Below are positions 1 through 8,534 of a DNA stretch of 64,000 nucleotides, in pieces. The stretch spans positions 62,001 to 126,000 of the IMG/VR virus record IMGVR_UViG_3300043411_001639. One strand, 5' to 3'. The notes under the pieces are model-generated. The model ran no database searches. It saw only the letters and a list, made by a program, of their open reading frames with translations, and was not told the origin of the DNA. This DNA comes from a virus. The translations under genes were made by a program, and so were the position numbers. Numbering within the stretch: the first letter of the stretch is position 1; each line of letters starts with the position of its first letter.

Positions 1-476
1 ATACGTAACATTGGATAAGATTTTTCATTTCTAAACACTGGATGATCATTGAACCATGTTTCACCTAGTAACTTACCTTCTTCATAATCTATTACTATAT
101 CTTCTCTTGACAAGAACATTTTCTTGGTTGTTTTAAACCATTGTCTTATGTCTTCAATCCATTGTTCGTCTACTTTACCTAAAACGTGTTCAAGATCATT
201 TGGATCTAGCATACAACAAGCACATTTTAATCCTTCATAACCACAACAGTTTTCTAAACATGTTTTCTTTGCTACCTCATCAGTAAATCTTTGTTTGTGA
301 GGATTGTTTTCCCATTGAGTTGCATCATTAATATAAAGAACAGGTAGGTGATATTTGTTTAATACTTTTTGTGGTTGTTCAACTTCATTAACAACTTCTA
401 CAGGTTGTGATTCAGGAATTTTCCTAATTATCCTGTCTGTTGAGATTAACAATTTTCTTTTTTGAACATCAGGCAT
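1..476 (-). CDS. Cys-rich conserved phage protein (N-terminal part)
   Basis: A minus-strand frame opens at ATG 476 and runs off the left edge, giving about 158 residues. Cysteines cluster at residues 73-88 (CLENCCGYEGLKCACC), which suggests a zinc or Fe-S site. Further on is an acidic stretch, DIVIDYEEGK. I recognise this as a conserved phage protein type but know no function for it. Only 22 bp separate it from the divergent gene at 499, so both promoters must lie in or near that gap. The C-terminus is outside the window. Confidence 0.75.
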   Translation of the reverse strand, partial: MPDVQKRKLLISTDRIIRKIPESQPVEVVNEVEQPQKVLNKYHLPVLYINDATQWENNPHKQRFTDEVAKKTCLENCCGYEGLKCACCMLDPNDLEHVLGKVDEQWIEDIRQWFKTTKKMFLSREDIVIDYEEGKLLGETWFNDHPVFRNEKSYPMLR

Positions 477-498
477 TTCTCACCACGATACTTATAGC

Positions 499-1854
499 AT
501 GAATAACATGCAACTACAAGAAGAGATAAATTTAAACAGACTAAAACAAGAAACAGAGTTCAACAAAGTTTTCATAGAAAACAACTTGTTCTTTCTTGAT
601 AATATTGAGGAACTCCAACAGAGTTTAACAGAACAGATAGAAACTGCTGAACAAGCTCTTGAATTTTATAATCTTCCAAAGATAAAAAATCATACTCAGA
701 AACTTTGGGAACAACTAGCTGAATCTATTGCTCAAGGAGAACAAGAAAAAACCATAGGTTCTATCTGTGAGATATTTAATACTTATGCTTGTATAGCAGA
801 TGAATTAGATGAAGAAAGAAAACTAGTTCTTGAAAGTAAAAACAACTGGTTTAAATTCAGCCTAAAACCTGAACTAGTACAAGAGTTAACTTCTACACTA
901 GATTCCAGCCAGAAGCAACAACTGTCAGAACAACTAGAATCAGTTAAGCATCCAGTTTTAATGGAACAACTAGAGTTCTTACAAGAAAAAGTAACCACTG
1001 AAAACATTCAAGAACTACAACAAGCTGTTGCAGCATTAACCAAACTTGTTAAGAGTTTTCCTAAACTTGGTGAAATTAACAAACTTGTTCAGAAAACAAA
1101 TGTTGAGGTTGTTAACATGATCAGAAATAAAGGGTTTTTAAGCTCATTTAATCTTTCTGCTACAAGACTTGCTGGGAAAATAACATTTGTTTATGATGGT
1201 TTATATGAATTTTTTGTTCAAGATTTACCTTTAATACTAAATCTTCCTGATATGGAAGCAACAAAATTAAATCCAGATCAAGATTTATTAACATCTCTAG
1301 GCCAGAATTCAAAAAAAGTTGAAGAGATGATAAAAGGAAGAATTGAACCAACAACCCTATCAAAACTTCTACAATTTGTTGGTTCAGGTGGGACTAAACC
1401 TTCAATTGGATCAATGATTAATTTAAATCAATTTGCTAGAGAGATGCTAGAACTCACATACACTGAGATAGAGAGTTTAACAAAATATGGTCAAGCATTA
1501 CCAAAACCCCTAGCTGCTCCTAAACCAGAACAACCAAAGCCTGGAGAAACTCAACAACCTAGTGGTCAAGAACAACCCCTACCAACTATTCCTCCAGAAT
1601 GGAGTAATCAACCCACAACACCTGATAAACTTGAGACCATTAAAAAAGCTACCAAAGAAGATTCTGGACAGATGATCATTAATTTTAGAGATAATAAGGG
1701 TCAACCTCTTCCAGATAATGAAATGGTTAAATTATTAAAACTTCCCAAAGAACAACTGGTACAAATTCTTGATAAACTAGCAGAGAAGAACAATACACCA
1801 ACCCCCCCATCTTCACCACCTACCCCTAATGCTCCTGGTTCAACAGGAAACTAA
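499..1854 (+). CDS. Coiled-coil protein with Pro-rich C-terminus, unknown function
   Basis: The 451-residue protein is rich in Glu, Gln and Leu over residues 1-190, as expected for long helices or coiled coil. A middle section (about 200-330) is more globular. Residues 335-385 and the last 20 are rich in Pro, Thr and Gln and look disordered. There is no signal peptide or membrane segment. I do not recognise a family. A scaffold-like or structural role would fit the composition but is inference. The 3' end overlaps the convergent chaperonin-like gene by four bases, leaving no room for a separate terminator. Confidence 0.75.
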   Translation: MNNMQLQEEINLNRLKQETEFNKVFIENNLFFLDNIEELQQSLTEQIETAEQALEFYNLPKIKNHTQKLWEQLAESIAQGEQEKTIGSICEIFNTYACIADELDEERKLVLESKNNWFKFSLKPELVQELTSTLDSSQKQQLSEQLESVKHPVLMEQLEFLQEKVTTENIQELQQAVAALTKLVKSFPKLGEINKLVQKTNVEVVNMIRNKGFLSSFNLSATRLAGKITFVYDGLYEFFVQDLPLILNLPDMEATKLNPDQDLLTSLGQNSKKVEEMIKGRIEPTTLSKLLQFVGSGGTKPSIGSMINLNQFAREMLELTYTEIESLTKYGQALPKPLAAPKPEQPKPGETQQPSGQEQPLPTIPPEWSNQPTTPDKLETIKKATKEDSGQMIINFRDNKGQPLPDNEMVKLLKLPKEQLVQILDKLAEKNNTPTPPSSPPTPNAPGSTGN

Positions 1855-3125
1855 ATATTTTCTAAAACTATAGCTCCACCAGTCTGATCAATCAACAATT
1901 TTTTAAGTTTCTCTCCAAACAACCAACCCAACTTTAAACTAACAACGGGAACTATCTTCTTGATAGATTTCAAGTATCCTGGTTTCACAACTCCATAGTG
2001 GTTCATTAAGACTGTTTTAACTTTTCTTAGAACTGTTTCTGTAATTGACTGATATTGTTTCAGTGTTAGAGTATCAGTTTCAGGGAACTTGAGAACTACA
2101 GTTTTTGACAACAAAGTTTTTACCCTTTTATCTAATAAATTCTTTATATCAGCAAGTTGATGGTTATCACGTTTTTGTATTAGTTCATTAACTGTTTGAA
2201 TAACATTATGTTCGGTTTTTTGATTAGTTATACAAACTTGTTTTGTTAATTTGTTAATCATGATACCATCAATCACTGGAAGTTCGGAATAGTCAGTCCA
2301 GATGATTTGTTGACCTTTTAAACTTGAGACAACATCCCCTCCACAAACTGCTGCCACATCATTTAAAACATTTAATCCCTCAAGGGAAGGTTCTAATTTT
2401 AATGGATAGATAAAAAATCTTTCTTGTTTGTTGTTAGCAAGAATAGTAGCTAAAACTTCTTCACTAAAACCTTGAGCAAATATAACCAGAGGTTGTTTCG
2501 TTTGAGAACATTTAGTAAATATATTCTCTAGTTCACTAACTCTTTCAATGCTCCCATCTACAAGAAGAACTTTTAGTGGTTCTTTAGATTCCCAACCATC
2601 AAAAAAAGGAAGTGGTTTCAAACTATCAAACCAGTAACCATTTTTAAGTTCAATAAAAAACTTGTTGGTTTTTGTTGTTTCAGGACTTATAACTATCTGA
2701 TATTCTAATCCAGCTAAAGTTATTACCTGCTCTAAAACTTTAACAAGTTTTTTGTGTTCTTGACATTCTTGTTTGATAATGGTTTTAATGGTTTTATTAG
2801 TTACAGGTTCAATCCAACGTTCAAGTTCTTTAGATACCTGTTCATAAGTTTTATTAGAAATAAATCCTAACAAGGTATAAAAACAACCTTCAGCTACTAA
2901 ATTTTCAGCTTTTAAAAGTTCGTTGATTAGAACAGAATTTAAAACCAATTCTGTTCTTGTGGTTGGTTTTAGAAGTTTTAATATTGTTTGATAATTGTTT
3001 GTGGATAATATTCCAGAGTTTTCAGAAAGTAGGGTTGAACGAGTAATTATTGTTTCTTTTAAAATGGATAGATTTAACAAGAAATAATTTTGAATATCAT
3101 CATTGTCTACGAACATAGTTTTCAT
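1851..3125 (-). CDS. Divergent chaperonin (GroEL apical-domain-like) protein
   Basis: Residues 155-290 follow the order of the GroEL apical domain. A NGYWFDSL stretch sits where GroEL has RGYLSPYF. Then come KVLLVDGSI, a helix, QPLVIFAQGFSEEVLATI (GroEL: KPLLIIAEDVEGEALATL) and NDVAAVCGGDVVSS (GroEL: DIATLTGGTVIS). Flanking helices could be reduced intermediate or equatorial parts. At 424 residues it is shorter than GroEL (about 545), and I cannot find the ATP-binding GDGTT motif. An ATP-independent substrate binder, or a partner for the host chaperonin, is possible but inferred. It lies antisense to its neighbours. Confidence 0.65.
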   Translation of the reverse strand: MKTMFVDNDDIQNYFLLNLSILKETIITRSTLLSENSGILSTNNYQTILKLLKPTTRTELVLNSVLINELLKAENLVAEGCFYTLLGFISNKTYEQVSKELERWIEPVTNKTIKTIIKQECQEHKKLVKVLEQVITLAGLEYQIVISPETTKTNKFFIELKNGYWFDSLKPLPFFDGWESKEPLKVLLVDGSIERVSELENIFTKCSQTKQPLVIFAQGFSEEVLATILANNKQERFFIYPLKLEPSLEGLNVLNDVAAVCGGDVVSSLKGQQIIWTDYSELPVIDGIMINKLTKQVCITNQKTEHNVIQTVNELIQKRDNHQLADIKNLLDKRVKTLLSKTVVLKFPETDTLTLKQYQSITETVLRKVKTVLMNHYGVVKPGYLKSIKKIVPVVSLKLGWLFGEKLKKLLIDQTGGAIVLENI

Positions 3126-3151
3126 ATTTTATACTTAGATTTATATTCTAT
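3126..3151 (-). promoter_or_regulatory. Candidate late-type promoter between divergent genes
   Basis: This 26-bp gap separates two divergent genes. On the minus strand it reads TATAAATC (3145 down to 3138), one base away from the T4 late-promoter box TATAAATA. The leader to the chaperonin-like gene would then be very short and have no Shine-Dalgarno sequence. The plus-strand promoter must overlap the same AT-rich bases. This is a weak motif in AT-rich DNA. Confidence 0.3.
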
Positions 3152-3730
3152 ATGGCAGAAACAGATTTGACAATCAAAGTTTTCTCTGAACTACAAGAGA
3201 TAAAATCAGCTATTAAAAAAGGTCCTGATGGAATGGAAAAATTTGCTGTCAATGTAGAGCATCTAACTAAAAAAGTTGATGAAGGAGTTGCTGTAACAAA
3301 AGGGTTAGAATCAAAACTTTATGAACCAACAACAGGTATTTATGCTCGTTTACAATCTCTTGAGATTGAACAAAAAAACCATGTTATAGATGATGCTGCT
3401 GATCACCAAAAACACTATGATTTTCTAAAAGAAAACAATGAAAGATCAAAAAGAGAGTCGGCGGAGTTTGAAAAAGATCTTATAACTCTTAAAACAGATA
3501 TAAATAAAATACAAAACTCTGTTAATAAAATTGAAGAGAACAACACCGAAGATACTAAAAAAATTATAGTAAAAATTAAAGAAATCGGTGGAGGCGAGGG
3601 CTTAGTTGAACTGGAAACTATTATCAAATTCAAAAAAAATTTTGACAAACTGTTTTGGTTGCTTTTAACCGGGGTTATAACCACTCTAGGAAAATTCATT
3701 TTTGATCTCATCAATTCACATAATCGTTAG
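3152..3730 (+). CDS. Coiled-coil protein with C-terminal membrane anchor
   Basis: The 192-residue protein is mostly charged helix with heptad-like spacing (residues 60-155). It ends in a hydrophobic segment at about residues 165-187 (FWLLLTGVITTLGKFIFDL) followed by a short polar tail. A YEPTTGIYARLQSLE segment near residue 60 precedes the coiled coil. The architecture resembles XhlA-like, holin-associated proteins. No lysis enzyme is next to it, so a lysis role is inference. The start ATG is directly after the AT-rich gap and has no clear ribosome-binding site. Confidence 0.65.
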   Translation: MAETDLTIKVFSELQEIKSAIKKGPDGMEKFAVNVEHLTKKVDEGVAVTKGLESKLYEPTTGIYARLQSLEIEQKNHVIDDAADHQKHYDFLKENNERSKRESAEFEKDLITLKTDINKIQNSVNKIEENNTEDTKKIIVKIKEIGGGEGLVELETIIKFKKNFDKLFWLLLTGVITTLGKFIFDLINSHNR

Positions 3731-3748
3731 ACATTTGTATCCAAACAG

Positions 3749-3782
3749 TATATAAATTAATACTAAAGGACACAAAAACACT
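3749..3782 (+). promoter_or_regulatory. Candidate promoter and ribosome-binding site of H1-like gene
   Basis: A TATATAAAT box (3749-3757), similar to T4 late-promoter sequence, lies 25 bases before the ATG at 3783. An AAAGGA Shine-Dalgarno sequence follows at 3765-3770. With the terminator at 4070-4107 this makes the H1-like gene a self-contained transcription unit. The box is inferred from similarity only. Confidence 0.35.
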
Positions 3783-4034
3783 ATGGAACCAAGATCAACA
3801 CAAGAACTTTACGAAGAACTAAAAGCAGCTTTTGCATCACTAGAAAAAGATGTTAAGAAAAACTCTGAAAAACATAACTGCTCCGCAGGAGTTAGAGTTA
3901 GGCTAGGACTTCTTCAACTAGAAAAAGCTTCAAAAGAATTACGTAGAGCCGCTTTAGCTGCTGACAAAGCAACAAAAGTTACCAGAACAGAAAAGAGAGC
4001 TGCAAAACCAGTACCTGCTCCTCCAGTAGTTTGA
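3783..4034 (+). CDS. Histone H1-like (Hc1-type) DNA-binding protein
   Basis: The protein has 83 residues and starts with EELKAAFASLEKD. An amphipathic helix rich in Arg and Lys follows, containing SAGVRVRLGLLQLEKASKELR. A basic Ala/Pro tail ends the chain. This layout matches the Hc1 family of small histone H1-like proteins, which condense DNA in chlamydiae and occur in other bacteria. Binding of phage or host DNA is inferred. The gene has its own TATA-like box and ribosome-binding site and is closed by a strong terminator, so it is probably expressed separately and at high level. Confidence 0.6.
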   Translation: MEPRSTQELYEELKAAFASLEKDVKKNSEKHNCSAGVRVRLGLLQLEKASKELRRAALAADKATKVTRTEKRAAKPVPAPPVV

Positions 4035-4069
4035 TAGTTCACCTTCTAATTAAAAAGGTATGAAGATAT

Positions 4070-4107
4070 AAAAGGCAAGAGAATAAAAACTCTTGCCTTT
4101 TCTTTTT
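4070..4107 (+). terminator. Rho-independent terminator
   Basis: A perfect 12-bp stem is formed by 4070-4081 and 4090-4101, around the GCAAGAG/CTCTTGC core. It encloses an 8-base A-rich loop and is followed by CTTTTTC. The symmetric A-tract and T-tract could also stop transcription from the other strand. It is the only textbook intrinsic terminator I see in the window. Confidence 0.9.
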
Positions 4108-4133
4108 CAGAAAGAAATAGAGACCAAATAACA

Positions 4134-5501
4134 ATGCAAAAGAAGATGTATGTACTTGACACAAATGTTTTATTATCTGATGGAAACGCTATCACAAGTT
4201 TTCAAGAGAATGATATAGTAATTCCATTTATAGTAGTTGAAGAACTTGATAAACACAAATCAAGACAAGATGAAGCGGGAAAAGAAGCAAGAGAAACAGT
4301 AAGAAAACTAGATGGACTGATGAAAAAACATCCAGATAAAGATCCAAAAAATGGTATCCCAATCAATGATCTTGGAGCCAAACTTTATATCTTGTCTTTA
4401 AAAAATCTTTCTGTTGTTGAAGAAAATCTTTATTTTAAATCTGATGTTGATGTGTTAAAAAACAATGCTGATAATATCATCCTAGAATTTTGTATAGCAT
4501 TACAAAAGCAGTTTAATTCTGTTCTTTGTGTACTAGTCAGTCAAGATGTATTATTAAACATCAAAGCCAAACAGCTTGGAATAGCCTCAGAATCCTTCAA
4601 AAAAATAAAAGCTACAGATACTGCTGATCATATATTCTCGGGCTGTCTAAGCCTTGCAAATGAATATTTTGACATAGATAAAATATACAGCAACCCAATG
4701 TGTGTTCTTGACTATGTTGGAGATAACAAACTATATTCAAATCAATTTATAGTTGTTAAAAACTCTTTAACACATCAAAGTGCTATGTTAAGATGTGGTT
4801 TGAAACCTTATGAAAACATCAGACTAGCTGGTGATAATTTATCAGCAGGTAAACTAAAAGCAAGAAACAAAGAACAAAACTTTGCTCTTGAATTACTAAT
4901 GGATGACAGTGTTAAGTTAGTAACTCTAATTGGAACTGCTGGAACAGGTAAAACATTATGTGCTATTGCTGCTGGATATGAACAAGTGTTGGGAGGTTCA
5001 AGAGCCTTTAAATCTTTACTTGTTTCAAGACCAGTTCATCCAATGGGGAGAGATATTGGTTTCCTTCCAGGAATGATTTCAGAAAAAATGGAACCTTGGA
5101 TAGCCCCTATTAAAGATAACCTAAGATTTTTGATAGGAGATGGTACCAAATCAAAATCTACAGAAGAAACCCTGAACCATTTGATGGAAAAAGGACTGAT
5201 TGAAGTTGAAGTTATTGCTTACATCAGAGGAAGATCTATTCCAAAAGCTTTCATGATCATTGATGAAGCACAAAACTTGTCAGGTCATGAACTTAAAACT
5301 ATTATCACAAGATGTGGTGAAGGTACTAAAATAGTTTTAACAGGTGATATTGAACAAATTGACAACCTGTCCGTTGACGCTACTACAAATGCTCTTACTA
5401 TTGCTGTTGAGAAATTCAAAGATTCACCTCTAGCTGGTCACGTTACTTTAGTTAAAGGTGAAAGAAGCCAACTAGCTACTGAAGCTGCTAAAATACTCTG
5501 A
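4134..5501 (+). CDS. phoH: PIN-domain PhoH family ATPase (PhoH2-like)
   Basis: The N-terminal PIN ribonuclease domain starts with YVLDTNVLL (Asp9) and VVEELDKHK. From about residue 240 a PhoH P-loop ATPase follows, with Walker A GTAGTGKT at 267-274 and Walker B MIIDEAQN at 374-381. An ITRCGEGTKIVLTGD sensor region comes after that. The 455-residue length and domain order match bacterial PhoH2 (PIN-PhoH) proteins, which couple RNA unwinding to cleavage. PhoH genes are very common in large phages, where their role is unsettled. The gene stands alone after the terminator. Confidence 0.93.
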   Translation: MQKKMYVLDTNVLLSDGNAITSFQENDIVIPFIVVEELDKHKSRQDEAGKEARETVRKLDGLMKKHPDKDPKNGIPINDLGAKLYILSLKNLSVVEENLYFKSDVDVLKNNADNIILEFCIALQKQFNSVLCVLVSQDVLLNIKAKQLGIASESFKKIKATDTADHIFSGCLSLANEYFDIDKIYSNPMCVLDYVGDNKLYSNQFIVVKNSLTHQSAMLRCGLKPYENIRLAGDNLSAGKLKARNKEQNFALELLMDDSVKLVTLIGTAGTGKTLCAIAAGYEQVLGGSRAFKSLLVSRPVHPMGRDIGFLPGMISEKMEPWIAPIKDNLRFLIGDGTKSKSTEETLNHLMEKGLIEVEVIAYIRGRSIPKAFMIIDEAQNLSGHELKTIITRCGEGTKIVLTGDIEQIDNLSVDATTNALTIAVEKFKDSPLAGHVTLVKGERSQLATEAAKIL

Positions 5502-5520
5502 CATGTTTTCTACTTAAGAT

Positions 5521-6198
5521 GTGTCACAACTAACCTCTCTTAATAAATCCCACTATAGAAAAACGTATTCAAAACTAGGACATCATAAACCTGTCATTTT
5601 AAATCTTGACAGACAGTATGATATTAATCACATGGTATTTGATAGAAACCATCTATCTTTACCTTGTGCGCCTAATCTTGGAGTAACTTCCAGTATTTAT
5701 TATGCTGAGTATGAAGAAGGTTATGTTTATTTTAATAATGAAACGGAAGTTCAGACTTTTTTCACAACAACTTTCACTGATGAACCTTTTACAATAATTG
5801 AAATACTTCCAGCTTCAGGATTAGAAAACATTAATTTTTCTATCTACCAAACAACACCTGTAAAATTTGTCATAAACACTTCTGCTAATTTTACAGGTTG
5901 GTTTAAGTATTATTCTGTTCATTCTGCGCTAGGATATCCAACAACAGTTTTATCAGGTGCTATTCCTAAAGAATGTACTGCTGGTTCATTAACTATAGTT
6001 AGTGCTGATACCGTTTCACAATCCTTAATTCCTTCATGCTCAGTTGTTCCAACCACCAGTAGCTTCTGTCTATATGAGACTGTATTAGATTTAGGTAGCA
6101 GCTTTTTCTCTGGTAGTATAAATTCTTCTGGTAGTTTCTTGACCGGGAGTTTTTCAGCCAATTATACAAACAAGATCAACTATATTAATTTGGTTTAA
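5521..6198 (+). CDS. Putative virion or fibre-associated protein
   Basis: The 225-residue protein starts at GTG 5521; no in-frame ATG fits better. It is rich in Ser, Thr, Tyr and aromatic residues, as expected for beta structure. The tail has Gly-Ser repeats (GSINSSGSFLTGSF) like those of the virion proteins at 34-54 kb. I do not recognise the family. Its place at the head of a group of fibre-like genes suggests a structural role. Confidence 0.6.
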   Translation: MSQLTSLNKSHYRKTYSKLGHHKPVILNLDRQYDINHMVFDRNHLSLPCAPNLGVTSSIYYAEYEEGYVYFNNETEVQTFFTTTFTDEPFTIIEILPASGLENINFSIYQTTPVKFVINTSANFTGWFKYYSVHSALGYPTTVLSGAIPKECTAGSLTIVSADTVSQSLIPSCSVVPTTSSFCLYETVLDLGSSFFSGSINSSGSFLTGSFSANYTNKINYINLV

Positions 6199-6220
6199 CT
6201 CATAGTTATTTTAGGATAAT

Positions 6221-7324
6221 ATGGCATACGATTTTAGAGCTAATCAAATCAGAACCGAAAAACTTATTGTTTCTTCAGCCTTGGGACAACATAGGATACT
6301 TATATATCCTGTTGATGTTGCAACGGATTTGCAAGGAACAGTAGGTTTTAACACATCAGCAATTGGAACTGATATATTGTTTTTTGTCTCAGGTGCCAAG
6401 GGAGGAAGAGGAGGAGCAACAGCAAATGTAGGATTGTTTGGAGGTGATCTTGTTGTATCAGGCAACTTGATATTATTATCTGGATTGTCGGGTTCTTTGC
6501 AGAGACTTAGTTCCGGGATTCCTTATTTGCTAGCAGGACCAAATATCAATGTAGTTACAAACTCACTAGGACAGATAGAAATTAGTAGTTCGGCGGGTGC
6601 TTCTGATCCTAGCCCTTGGAAAGAATCAAATGGAATCAACATTCAAACAACTTCTTCAGTTGCCATAACAGGCAATCCTCTGTTTTTTGCTCCAGATGTT
6701 GGTTCTGATGTTTATTTTTATGTCTCAGGAAGTTCTACGAAAAAAGCTGTTTTTGGTGGAGATGTTGTTCTGTCGGGTTCTTTTCTTGTTGGAAACAACA
6801 ATTCTATTAACAAAATAAACGGGCAACTGTCTGGTTCAATCAGAAATACAGTTGATGGACTTGCATTTTTAACTGGTTCTGGTGCTACAATAAACATCAA
6901 CTATAACACAGTAGGACAATATGAAATTTCATGTTCTACACCTTTGTTTTATTCCCAAAGTCTTATTAAACGAATAGAGTTGTCTGGTTATCAAACAACT
7001 AGTTCTAGTATATCAACTAGAATTGGAGGCACATATTTTAGAGTTCAAGACTATACAAATCCAGGTTTTATAAGTTCTAGTATTTTTGAATCAGTTGGTT
7101 TTGTTACCGCAGGAACAGGATCTATAAGTTTATACAACATTACTGATTCTATTATTGTTTCTTCTTTGAATTTTTCTGAGACCTCTGACACTTATAAATC
7201 ACAAGCATTTGTTTTGAATTCAACTGCTTCTGTTATTTTAGAAGTAAGATGCAATTATGTTTCTGGTTCTAGTTTTGACTATGCTGGTTTTATGGGGACT
7301 AAAATATGCATTAATTACTCATAG
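6221..7324 (+). CDS. Fibre-like virion protein with two internal repeats
   Basis: The 367-residue protein contains the same unit twice. The first copy covers about residues 45-125 and the second about 160-240. Each has an FFVSG or FYVSG strand, then VGLFGGDLVVSG or AVFGGDVVLSG, then a LSGSL/LSGSI turn, and ends in GQIEIS or GQYEIS. The C-terminal 120 residues form a separate Ser-rich beta domain. Repeated shaft plus terminal knob is typical of fibre or decoration proteins. A TTAGGA Shine-Dalgarno sequence precedes the ATG. Which part of the virion carries it is unknown. Confidence 0.65.
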   Translation: MAYDFRANQIRTEKLIVSSALGQHRILIYPVDVATDLQGTVGFNTSAIGTDILFFVSGAKGGRGGATANVGLFGGDLVVSGNLILLSGLSGSLQRLSSGIPYLLAGPNINVVTNSLGQIEISSSAGASDPSPWKESNGINIQTTSSVAITGNPLFFAPDVGSDVYFYVSGSSTKKAVFGGDVVLSGSFLVGNNNSINKINGQLSGSIRNTVDGLAFLTGSGATININYNTVGQYEISCSTPLFYSQSLIKRIELSGYQTTSSSISTRIGGTYFRVQDYTNPGFISSSIFESVGFVTAGTGSISLYNITDSIIVSSLNFSETSDTYKSQAFVLNSTASVILEVRCNYVSGSSFDYAGFMGTKICINYS

Positions 7325-7342
7325 AACTAATTAGTTCTATGA
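7319..7342. promoter_or_regulatory. 24-bp perfect palindrome over a stop/start junction
   Basis: Bases 7319-7342 are a perfect inverted repeat with no central spacer. The left half contains the TAG stop of the fibre-like gene and the right half contains the ATG of the next gene. As RNA it can form a 10-bp stem with a 4-base loop that buries the ATG. As DNA it could be a dimer-binding operator. No T-tract follows, so a classic terminator is unlikely. Confidence 0.75.
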
Positions 7343-8280
7343 CTGTTATAATTTCTGCCTCATTAATAACAACGGGAGATGAAGCTGTTTTTAGTTTAAA
7401 ATCACTATTAAAAGATGCTAGCTGGATTGTTTCTGGTAGTTCTGATAGTGTGACTTATAATGGTACTGGAGATCTACTCAGCGCAAGTGCAAACCTTTCA
7501 AATCCTGAAGCATGGTTTAGAATCATTGCCTCAGATAACAGTAGACAGTGGACATTCCAAAGGGGTTCAAGTGCACAAAACTGGACTATAAAAAGAAGTA
7601 AGACAGGTTTTACAGGCTCCTCTGATGCCACAAAACCTCCTTTTGATTCCGAGGCTCATACTTTAATCAGTGCATCAACTGTGTTTCCTGCTTCTGTTGA
7701 CAATTGGTTGGTTTCAGCAGTTAGTGGTTCTTCAGTAGGAGAATTCTCAGATCTTTCTTGGTTTGCTTTTAGTGTTGTAAACGGTGGTGGAAATATAAAA
7801 ACATTTTTATTTGACGAGGCTTTACTCTCAGGTTCTTATGTCGCAGAAGACCAAGATCCTTATATTTGGGGATTTTACTATGATGGAACAGGATTCAACA
7901 CTGTGAATTTTAGCATCTCAAGATTTAATGCAAGGAGTTGGAAAAGATTTAGACATAATCTTTCAACTCCTTCTTTTGAAGATGTTACTTTTTTTACCTA
8001 TACTTCTTCAGGTTTAACAATTACTCCTCCTGGTGATTGGAACTCAAATCTTGGATTAAATCCTTACAGTTCAACAGAAATACCTTTATTTATTCCGGTA
8101 GCTGTCCCAAATGATGGAAGTGTAACAAACAGAGGTTGGGTAGGATATCCTACTAACCTAAAATGGTCCTCTGTTTTAACAAGAGCAAACGGACAAACTC
8201 TCAACTGTAGTAACACCAATTATTATATTTATTGTGGAGGTATCTGGGTAATGTGGAACTCCACTGCTCCAGCTATTTGA
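7339..8280 (+). CDS. Putative virion protein, unknown fold
   Basis: The 313-residue protein is rich in Ser, Trp and aromatics and has no Cys until the last 30 residues. It looks like an all-beta extracellular protein. Residues 75-95 (WTFQRGSSAQNWTIKRSK) and the C-terminal YYIYCGGIWVMWN are distinctive, but I do not recognise them. Its ATG lies inside the 24-bp palindrome and has no Shine-Dalgarno sequence, so translation may depend on the upstream fibre gene. Confidence 0.6.
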   Translation: MTVIISASLITTGDEAVFSLKSLLKDASWIVSGSSDSVTYNGTGDLLSASANLSNPEAWFRIIASDNSRQWTFQRGSSAQNWTIKRSKTGFTGSSDATKPPFDSEAHTLISASTVFPASVDNWLVSAVSGSSVGEFSDLSWFAFSVVNGGGNIKTFLFDEALLSGSYVAEDQDPYIWGFYYDGTGFNTVNFSISRFNARSWKRFRHNLSTPSFEDVTFFTYTSSGLTITPPGDWNSNLGLNPYSSTEIPLFIPVAVPNDGSVTNRGWVGYPTNLKWSSVLTRANGQTLNCSNTNYYIYCGGIWVMWNSTAPAI

Positions 8281-8286
8281 TAAAAA

Positions 8287-8514
8287 ATGTCTAATTACTC
8301 TGGCAACATACTGACAAACAATTTAGAATCACCTTCTGGTAGAATAGTTTATTCTAGATCTCGTGGATCAAAAATAAACTTATCTAATTCATCAGGTACA
8401 GATGAAAACATCATAAGATTCTTTTATAGAACTTCTGGTGGAATGTTTTTAAATACTGTGACTTATTCAGAAATTCCTCATGATGCAGTGTTACTAAAGA
8501 CATTATATGAGTAA
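8287..8514 (+). CDS. Small hypothetical protein
   Basis: This 75-residue protein starts six bases after the previous stop, so it is probably co-translated with the virion-like gene before it. It is polar and Ser/Asn-rich, with no membrane segment. It may be a small virion or assembly protein by position only. Confidence 0.5.
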   Translation: MSNYSGNILTNNLESPSGRIVYSRSRGSKINLSNSSGTDENIIRFFYRTSGGMFLNTVTYSEIPHDAVLLKTLYE

Positions 8515-8534
8515 CTGTTTAATAACAAGTTATG

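Noticed and set aside
783-1363. Minus-strand reading frames inside the coiled-coil gene
   Set aside because: They are short, lack plausible starts, and are Ser/Leu-rich antisense shadows of the plus-strand gene.
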